The position numbers and the translations under genes are program-made. The notes under the pieces are model-generated. The model was not told the DNA's origin, did no database searches, and worked only from the letters and a program-made list of their open reading frames with translations. This document shows positions 41,060 to 46,187 of a stretch of 46,187 nt of DNA, piece by piece (position 1 is the first letter of the stretch; every line of letters starts with the position of its first letter). Source of the stretch: CAYOHG01 sp964465125 (GTDB lineage Bacteria > Planctomycetota > Phycisphaerae > UBA1845 > Fen-1342); assembly GCA_964465125.1 (NCBI GenBank), contig CAYXIO010000030.1, forward strand, positions 1 to 46,187, in the 5' to 3' direction.

Positions 41060-42831
41060 TCCTCCATAAGCTGGCCGAATACTACGACCGCCTCGCCGCC
41101 GACCCGGAAAGCGGCATCGCCCCGTTCGGCTTCAGCCGCCAGAAGGTCAGCTTCATCATCGTGCTGAATCCGGATGGCTCGCTGAACGCGATTCAGGACG
41201 CCCGGCAACAGGACGGCGAGCGGGCCGTGCCAAGCCTGCTGGTCGTGCCAGGCCAGGCCAAACCGTCCGGCTCGGGGATCAATCCCGGATTCCTCTGGGA
41301 TAACGCCCAGTACATGCTTGGGTACAAGACGGACGACGCGAAGCCGGAGCGCACGAAAGCTGCCTTTGAGGCGTTCCGCGACCGGCACCTGGCTCTTGAA
41401 GGCCAGATCGGGGACGAGGCGTTCTTGGCCGTGTGCCAGTTTCTGCGAGGTTGGTTGCCGGACCAGGCGACCGGTCACCCGGAACTTCCGGAGATCGCCG
41501 TCGCGTTCGGCGTCTTTCGACTGGCCGGCCAGCCGGAGTACGTCCACGAGCGCCCGAAGGTCCAGGCGTGGTGGCTGACACAGATCGGCAGCGCCGACGC
41601 CGACGCGCCGCGCGCTCCGTCCCTGATCAACGGAAACGCACAGCCCATCGCGCGGCTGCACGAGCCGAAGATCAAGGGCGTGCGCGGCGCCCAGAGTTCC
41701 GGCGCCACCCTCGTGGCGTTCAACGCCGACGCCTACGAATCCTACGGCAAGTCGCAGAGCTTCAATGCTCCGGTGGGTGTTGAGGACGCATTCAAATACT
41801 GCACGGCGCTCAATCGCCTTACGGCGGCACGCGAGCGACAGGTGCATCTCGGCGACACGACGGTCGTCTTCTGGTCGGAGAAACCGACTTCCTTCGAGGA
41901 CGACGTTTTCGGCGTCTTCGAAGGCGTCGATGCCGAAGATGCCGCGACGCTGGATCGCCTGCGGGGCTTCTTCGATCGGCTCCGTCGCGCCGCCGCGGGC
42001 GTCGAGTTCGAAAACGGCGCTGTGCCGTTCTATGCGCTCGGCCTGGCGCCCAACGCGGCCCGCATCTCAGTTCGCTTCTGGCTGGTCGGCACCGTGCAGC
42101 AATTCGCGGAACGCCTGGGGCGGCACCTGGCGGACCTGGAACTTGCCGGCGGTCCACCCAGCATGCCGCCGATCACGCTCCAGCGCATCATCGACCAGAC
42201 GGCCCGCGAGCGCGATGACATCCAGCCGTTGCTGGGCGGCGCGATTTTGCAGGCCGTTTTGACCGGCGGACCGTATCCCGTATCGCTCGCTTCTGCCGTG
42301 CTGCGGCGCATTCGCGCTGACGGTCAGACCGGCGGCGCCAACGGACACATTCGCGCTTCGATTCTCAAGGCGTACCTCGCGCGAAAGGCGCGACTCGTCA
42401 ACCAACAGGAGACGCTTTCCATGTCCCTCGACAAGAACTGTCCCCACGCGGCCTATCACCTGGGCCGCCTCTTTGCCGCGTTGGAGAAAACGCAGGAGGA
42501 CGCGCTTGGCGGCGACCTGAACGTGACCATCAAAGACCGCTATTTCAGTTCAGCGTCTGCGAACCCCGTCGCCGCCTTCCCGAGGTTGCTGCGGCTCCAT
42601 GCGCACCACCTGGACAAGCTCGGCGCCGAGAATCGCGGCCTGAAGATCATCCGCGAAAAGCTGGTTCAGGAAATCTGCGACCGCATCAACGCGGCCGACG
42701 GCTTCCCGCCCCAATTGCCGCTCGACGAGCAGGGGTTTTTCTTCATCGGTTACTACCACCAGCGTCAGGCGTTCTTCACTTCCAGCAAGACCGAGCGCGC
42801 GGCTTCGGCCGTCGCCAACGACGAGGAATAA
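41056..42831 (+). CDS. cas8c: Cas8c large subunit, type I-C
   Basis: Large subunit of the type I-C Cascade complex, responsible for PAM recognition and target unwinding; 591 residues, start ATG 41056 within ATGA. The Csd1-type opening LHKLAEYYDRLAADPESGIA and PFGFSRQKVSFIIVLNPDG, the YMLGYK segment near residue 95 and ALNRLTAARERQVHLGDTTV then VFWSE are characteristic. The C-terminal part may also yield an internally started small subunit (Cas11c), as shown for other I-C systems. A candidate is the ATG at 42421 (MSLDKNCPHAAYHLGRLFAAL), which opens a helical C-terminal segment of 136 residues. Confidence 0.95.
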   Translation: MILHKLAEYYDRLAADPESGIAPFGFSRQKVSFIIVLNPDGSLNAIQDARQQDGERAVPSLLVVPGQAKPSGSGINPGFLWDNAQYMLGYKTDDAKPERTKAAFEAFRDRHLALEGQIGDEAFLAVCQFLRGWLPDQATGHPELPEIAVAFGVFRLAGQPEYVHERPKVQAWWLTQIGSADADAPRAPSLINGNAQPIARLHEPKIKGVRGAQSSGATLVAFNADAYESYGKSQSFNAPVGVEDAFKYCTALNRLTAARERQVHLGDTTVVFWSEKPTSFEDDVFGVFEGVDAEDAATLDRLRGFFDRLRRAAAGVEFENGAVPFYALGLAPNAARISVRFWLVGTVQQFAERLGRHLADLELAGGPPSMPPITLQRIIDQTARERDDIQPLLGGAILQAVLTGGPYPVSLASAVLRRIRADGQTGGANGHIRASILKAYLARKARLVNQQETLSMSLDKNCPHAAYHLGRLFAALEKTQEDALGGDLNVTIKDRYFSSASANPVAAFPRLLRLHAHHLDKLGAENRGLKIIREKLVQEICDRINAADGFPPQLPLDEQGFFFIGYYHQRQAFFTSSKTERAASAVANDEE

Positions 42832-42835
42832 TCCA

Positions 42836-43735
42836 ATGACCGCGAACAACACACCGATCCAGAACCGCTACGACATCGTCTACCTGTTCGACATCACCGA
42901 CGGCAATCCCAACGGCGACCCCGACGCCGGCAACCTGCCGCGCATCGACCCGGAGACCGGCCAGGGCCTCGTCACCGACGTGTGCCTCAAGCGCAAGGTG
43001 CGAAACTACGTCGGTCTGCGGCACGGAGAAAAGCCGCCGTACGAAATCTACGTCAAGGAGAAGGCCGTGCTGAACGCCCAGCACGAGCGAGCGTACGAGG
43101 CGCTGGGCGAGAAGCCCGAGAAGCGCAAGATGCCCAAGGACGAAAAGAAGGCCCGCGAAATCACCACCTGGATGTGCCGGAACTTCTTCGACATCCGCAC
43201 GTTCGGCGCCGTGATGAGCACCGACGTCAACTGCGGTCAAGTGCGCGGCGCCATCCAGTTCGGCTTTGCCCGCAGCATCGACGCGGTCGTCTCCGCCGAG
43301 CACGCCGTCACGCGCTGTGCCGTCACAACGGAGGCCGAAGCCGAGAAGCAACAGGGCGACAACCGCACCATGGGCCGCAAGTTCACCATCCCCTACGGCC
43401 TCTACCGTGTCCACGCCTACGTCAACCCGCACCTCGCGGAGCAGACCGGCTTCTCGACCGCCGACCTGGACCTCTTCAAGCAGGCCCTCGCCCAGATGTT
43501 CGAGAACGACAAGTCGGCGGCCCGCGCCAACATGCGGCCCGTGCGCTGCATCGCATTCAAGCACGAAAGCAAGCTCGGCAACGCGCGCTCCGATCAGCTC
43601 TTCGCGCGGGTGACAGTGCAGTTAAAGCCTGGATTGAAGGCGGACAAGCGTCCGCCGCGCTCCGTTACGGACTACGACATTCGCGTCGCCGAGTCCGATC
43701 TGCCGAATGGCGTGACGGTCGAGTACTGGGTCTGA
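42836..43735 (+). CDS. cas7c: Cas7c backbone subunit, type I-C
   Basis: Forms the helical backbone of Cascade along the crRNA. 299 residues, ATG 42836, 4 bp after the cas8c stop. Csd2-type signatures are DIVYLFDITDGNPNGDPDAG (13-32), MCRNFFDIRTFGAVMSTDVN, CGQVRGAIQFGFARSIDAV, GRKFTIPYGLYRVHAYVNP, and a Gly-poor thumb loop with EKPEKRKMPKDEKKA. Length and motifs are normal. Confidence 0.97.
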   Translation: MTANNTPIQNRYDIVYLFDITDGNPNGDPDAGNLPRIDPETGQGLVTDVCLKRKVRNYVGLRHGEKPPYEIYVKEKAVLNAQHERAYEALGEKPEKRKMPKDEKKAREITTWMCRNFFDIRTFGAVMSTDVNCGQVRGAIQFGFARSIDAVVSAEHAVTRCAVTTEAEAEKQQGDNRTMGRKFTIPYGLYRVHAYVNPHLAEQTGFSTADLDLFKQALAQMFENDKSAARANMRPVRCIAFKHESKLGNARSDQLFARVTVQLKPGLKADKRPPRSVTDYDIRVAESDLPNGVTVEYWV

Positions 43736-43799
43736 CAGGAAATACTGCTGAGGTTTGGGATGGATACGCTGCGTCCGTCCGCTGGTCGCGGAGGCAAAG

Positions 43800-44507
43800 G
43801 TGTATTCCGAAGAAGACCTGCTTCCCATCTCGGCGCTCCAGCACCTGCTCTTTTGTGAACGGCAGTGCGCCCTGATCCACATCGAGCGGCTGTGGGCGGA
43901 GAATCGCTTGACGGTCGAGGGGCGGGCGCTCCATGAAAAGGCCCATTCGACCCAACGGGAGACGCGCGCCGGGGTGCGCATCGCACGCAGCCCGGCGCTC
44001 CGTTCACTCAGGCTCGGACTGTTTGGGGTTGCTGACGTCGTGGAGCTCCGGGAAGGACCCACCGGCGACCGGCGCGACCCGCCTCAAGCGGGGCTTACGG
44101 TCTATCCGGTCGAATACAAGCGCGGGCGCCCAAAGCGCCATGATGCCGACCGCGTGCAGCTTTGTGCGCAAGCCTTGTGCTTGGAGGAGATGCTCGGGAT
44201 TCCGGTGGTTGATGGCGCGCTCTTCTACGGTCGAACACGCCATCGCGAGCAGGTGACCTTTGATGCGCACTTGCGGCAACTTACGGAAAGCGCTGCGAAC
44301 CGGCTACATGCAGTCGTCGAACGCGGAATGACTCCCTTGGCGGCGTACTCGCGCCAACGCTGTGACCGGTGCTCGCTGCTGAATCTCTGTCTGCCGCGGG
44401 TTACCGGCTCCCGACGATCCGCGACGAAATATCTTCGCAGTGCCATTTCGCGCGATGGGTCGAGCGCCGCCAGTCGGCGGCCTTCGCCGATCGAGGGCGA
44501 TGGATGA
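43800..44507 (+). CDS. cas4: Cas4 iron-sulphur exonuclease, type I-C
   Basis: Trims and PAM-selects new spacers in complex with Cas1-Cas2. The GTG at 43800 (GGAGG just upstream) gives the standard start YSEEDLLPISALQHLLFCERQ; the frame is open upstream to a TTG at 43755. 235 residues. Fe-S cysteines are Cys19 (FCERQC), Cys188, Cys191 and Cys197 (RCDRCSLLNLC). RecB-type nuclease residues are Asp79 in GVADVVE, Glu105 and Lys107 in VEYKRG, and Gln120 in QLCAQA. A ~35-residue Ser/Arg-rich tail follows the last Cys. Confidence 0.95.
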   Translation: MYSEEDLLPISALQHLLFCERQCALIHIERLWAENRLTVEGRALHEKAHSTQRETRAGVRIARSPALRSLRLGLFGVADVVELREGPTGDRRDPPQAGLTVYPVEYKRGRPKRHDADRVQLCAQALCLEEMLGIPVVDGALFYGRTRHREQVTFDAHLRQLTESAANRLHAVVERGMTPLAAYSRQRCDRCSLLNLCLPRVTGSRRSATKYLRSAISRDGSSAASRRPSPIEGDG

Positions 44508-44546
44508 CGTCCGATGGCACCGGCAGCCTCGATTGAGGGCGTGGTC

Positions 44547-45578
44547 ATGAAGCACCACCTCAACACACTCTACGTGACGGTCCCGGGAGCCTATCTCCGG
44601 AAGGACGGCCAGGCGGTAGCCGTTCACGTCCACGACGAAATCAAGCTGCGCGTACCACTGCATAATCTCGGCAGTCTCGTGACATTCGGCGCGGTGGGCG
44701 TTAGCCCCGGACTCATGGCTGCCTGTGCCCAGACAGGCGTCGCCATCTCGCTGCTGGATCGAAACGGCCGGTTCCTCGCGCGCGTCGCCGGTTTCACGGC
44801 GGGAAACGTGCTGCTTCGCCGGACGCAGTATCGCCGGGCCGACGACGCGCGCAGCGCGCTTGACCTCGCCCGTGCATTCGTGGCTGGGAAGATCGCCAAT
44901 GCCAGGAGCGTGCTGCTTCGTGGCGCCCGCGAATACCCGAATTCGGCGCGCCGCGGAGACTTGGAGCGCGCCGCTGATCAGCTCGATCAGAGTCTGAGCT
45001 CGATTAGCCGGACGGCCGATCTGGACGCGTTGCGCGGTGTGGAGGGCGACGCCGCCAGCGCCTATTTCAACGCCTTTGATGGATTGATCGTGGCTCAGCA
45101 GGGAGACTTCCGGATGACCCGGCGCAGCCGCCGACCACCATTGGACAATCTCAACGCGCTGCTGTCCTTTGTCTACACCCTGCTCACTCACGATGCCCGT
45201 GCCGCGTGCGAGGCGACCGGGCTCGACCCCGCCGTAGGGTTCCTTCACGCGGACCGTCCGGGACGCCCAAGTCTGGCACTCGACTTGATGGAGGAGTTTC
45301 GCCCCTTCATCGCCGACCGCGTCACTCTGAGTTTGATCAACAGGCGACAGGTGCGACCGGACGGTTTCCAGCGAGACGAGTCAGGCGCAGTTCGCATGGC
45401 GGACGATACACGGAAAACGGTGGTGATTGAGTACCAAAATCGCAAACAGGAGACCATCGAGCATCCGTTTCTCGGCGAGAAGACAACCATCGGACTCCTG
45501 GTGCATCTTCAGGCTCGCCTGCTCGCTAGGCACCTCCGCGGCGAGCTCGACGGTTATCCCCCGTTCATAGTGAAATGA
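44547..45578 (+). CDS. cas1: Cas1 integrase
   Basis: DNA integrase of spacer acquisition. ATG 44547 (GAGGG 7 nt upstream) gives the normal type I-C N-terminus KHHLNTLYVTVPGAYLRKDG; an ATG at 44514 would add 11 residues. 343 residues. The N-terminal beta-domain leads into the helical catalytic domain with Glu166 in GVEGDAASAYF, His234 in FLHADRPGRPSL and Asp246 with Glu249 in LDLMEEFRP as the metal ligands. Full length and intact. Confidence 0.97.
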   Translation: MKHHLNTLYVTVPGAYLRKDGQAVAVHVHDEIKLRVPLHNLGSLVTFGAVGVSPGLMAACAQTGVAISLLDRNGRFLARVAGFTAGNVLLRRTQYRRADDARSALDLARAFVAGKIANARSVLLRGAREYPNSARRGDLERAADQLDQSLSSISRTADLDALRGVEGDAASAYFNAFDGLIVAQQGDFRMTRRSRRPPLDNLNALLSFVYTLLTHDARAACEATGLDPAVGFLHADRPGRPSLALDLMEEFRPFIADRVTLSLINRRQVRPDGFQRDESGAVRMADDTRKTVVIEYQNRKQETIEHPFLGEKTTIGLLVHLQARLLARHLRGELDGYPPFIVK

Positions 45579-45627
45579 AGGCCATCAACCGCCAACTTGG
45601 ATCAGCACAAGTATGCGGAGGGGCGCC

Positions 45628-45918
45628 GTGTTCGTACTGGTAACATACGACGTTTCGACGACCACGAAGGAAGGGCGAAGAAGACTGCGCCGCGCCGCTG
45701 TGATCTGTCTCGACTACGGGCAGCGCGCTCAAAACTCCGTGTTTGAGTGCCAGGTTGAGCCGGAGCAGTTCGCAATGTTGAAAAAGCGGTTGCTGGAAGT
45801 GGCCAAGCTCGACGAGGACAGCATTCGCTTCTACTTGCTCGGAAAGCACTGGAAAAGGCACATTCAGCATTTCGGCGTGAAACCGACCTTTGACGTGGAT
45901 GACCCAATGATCGTGTGA
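45628..45918 (+). CDS. cas2: Cas2 spacer-acquisition subunit
   Basis: Structural partner of Cas1. The GTG at 45628, preceded by GGAGG, gives the normal opening FVLVTYDVST with the conserved Asp8; an ATG at 45613 would add 5 residues. 96 residues, standard for type I-C. The ferredoxin-like fold is seen in RRRLRRAAVICLDYGQRAQN then SVFECQV, and DSIRFYLLG near the end. It is the last gene of the cas operon, directly ahead of the leader and array. Confidence 0.96.
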   Translation: MFVLVTYDVSTTTKEGRRRLRRAAVICLDYGQRAQNSVFECQVEPEQFAMLKKRLLEVAKLDEDSIRFYLLGKHWKRHIQHFGVKPTFDVDDPMIV

Positions 45919-46118
45919 CGCCCTGCCCGCGGGTGCCTTCCGCGTACCCCATGCGCGCGCCTCGGTGAGCGGGGGTTCGCGGTGCAGCTAAGGTCCTGTT
46001 TGACAAGTGCATAGGGTTGAACGGGTGCGTCTGAGCGTTGGCACGTGGCGGGTGCGAGACTCAGTCCGCGAAAAGTGCGTGGTTGCTCGCAATCACGAAA
46101 GGAGTTATGAACGATGCC
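45919..46118 (+). promoter_or_regulatory. CRISPR leader
   Basis: A 200-bp non-coding stretch between cas2 and the first repeat. TTGACA at 46000-46005 could be the -35 of the array promoter, but no acceptable -10 lies 16-19 bp further on. The ~70 bp nearest the repeat are less GC-rich and include an AAAGGAG run, which does not precede a gene. Confidence 0.6.
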
Positions 46119-46187
46119 ATCGCCCCCCGCGCGGGGGCGCGGATTGAAACGATTGCTCGGGAGCAAAGAGGCACGAGATCTAGGATC
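46119..46187 (+). CRISPR. First repeat and 37 nt of the first spacer of a type I-C array
   Basis: One 32-nt repeat (46119-46150) is visible. It has CGCCCCC and GGGGGCG stem arms around CGCGC, and ends in GGATTGAAAC, the type I-C form. Cleavage at the base of the hairpin would leave an 11-nt 5' handle ending in ATTGAAAC. After it come 37 nt (46151-46187) to the window end, about one spacer length; no second repeat is seen, so array size is unknown. The orientation agrees with the leader and cas genes. Confidence 0.85.

Noticed and set aside
46000..46005. TTGACA as the CRISPR array promoter
   Set aside because: No acceptable -10 at 16-19 bp; kept only as a possibility in the leader entry.

Overview
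The window is a GC-rich bacterial chromosome segment, probably from a Planctomycetota-type organism and probably one contig of an assembly. That placement is inference. It rests on an ECF sigma factor paired with a very large Ser/Thr kinase carrying WD40 repeats, on several secreted Kelch, FG-GAP, Ig/PKD and S74-type proteins, and on short lipoproteins. I found no rRNA and no intact tRNA.

Layout. 1-4251: a secreted Kelch/Ig-like protein (cut by the window edge), then divergently a FixL/DctB-like sensor histidine kinase and a FixJ/LuxR-type response regulator that overlap. 4687-10801: a small lipoprotein, then a tightly coupled tripartite MacAB-TolC-like exporter (outer-membrane factor, HlyD-type adaptor with an unusual Gly/Arg-rich tail, ABC ATPase, FtsX-type permease) with 4-nt overlaps. 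11031-23508: mixed housekeeping and surface genes (a P-loop kinase-like protein with a damaged Walker A, a TIGR01777-type epimerase, a lactonase-like beta-propeller remnant, a secreted protein with a clear terminator, a nine-repeat FG-GAP protein, BioY, a zinc-ribbon protein, YjbQ, a C45-type hydrolase, a HIT protein, a secreted alpha/beta hydrolase, a second small lipoprotein). 23509-24967: a gene-poor, decayed stretch with a broken tRNA T-arm-like sequence. 24968-31884: a collagen-like/decapeptide-repeat/S74 surface-fibre lipoprotein and the ECF sigma-STK pair.

32102-36351 looks like a mobile or anti-defence island. A three-gene operon (ArdC-like protein, clamp-loader-like AAA ATPase, serine recombinase), chained by 4-nt overlaps, runs from a recognisable promoter flanked by a near-perfect operator palindrome. 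It converges on an unrecognised helical protein that has its own palindrome and a possibly leaderless promoter. An N-terminally deleted old-yellow-enzyme gene lies just beyond it.

36769-46187: a WYL-domain regulator followed by a complete, canonically ordered type I-C CRISPR-Cas operon (cas3-cas5c-cas8c-cas7c-cas4-cas1-cas2), a roughly 200-bp leader, and the first CRISPR repeat plus 37 nt, at which point the sequence ends. The WYL protein is a plausible regulator of the cas operon. The most interesting unexplained unit is the ArdC/AAA/recombinase cassette beside the defence locus: an anti-restriction-type protein, a DNA-loading ATPase and a DNA-rearranging enzyme made as one transcript. Whether it acts in transfer, in site-specific integration or in countering defence cannot be read from sequence alone.
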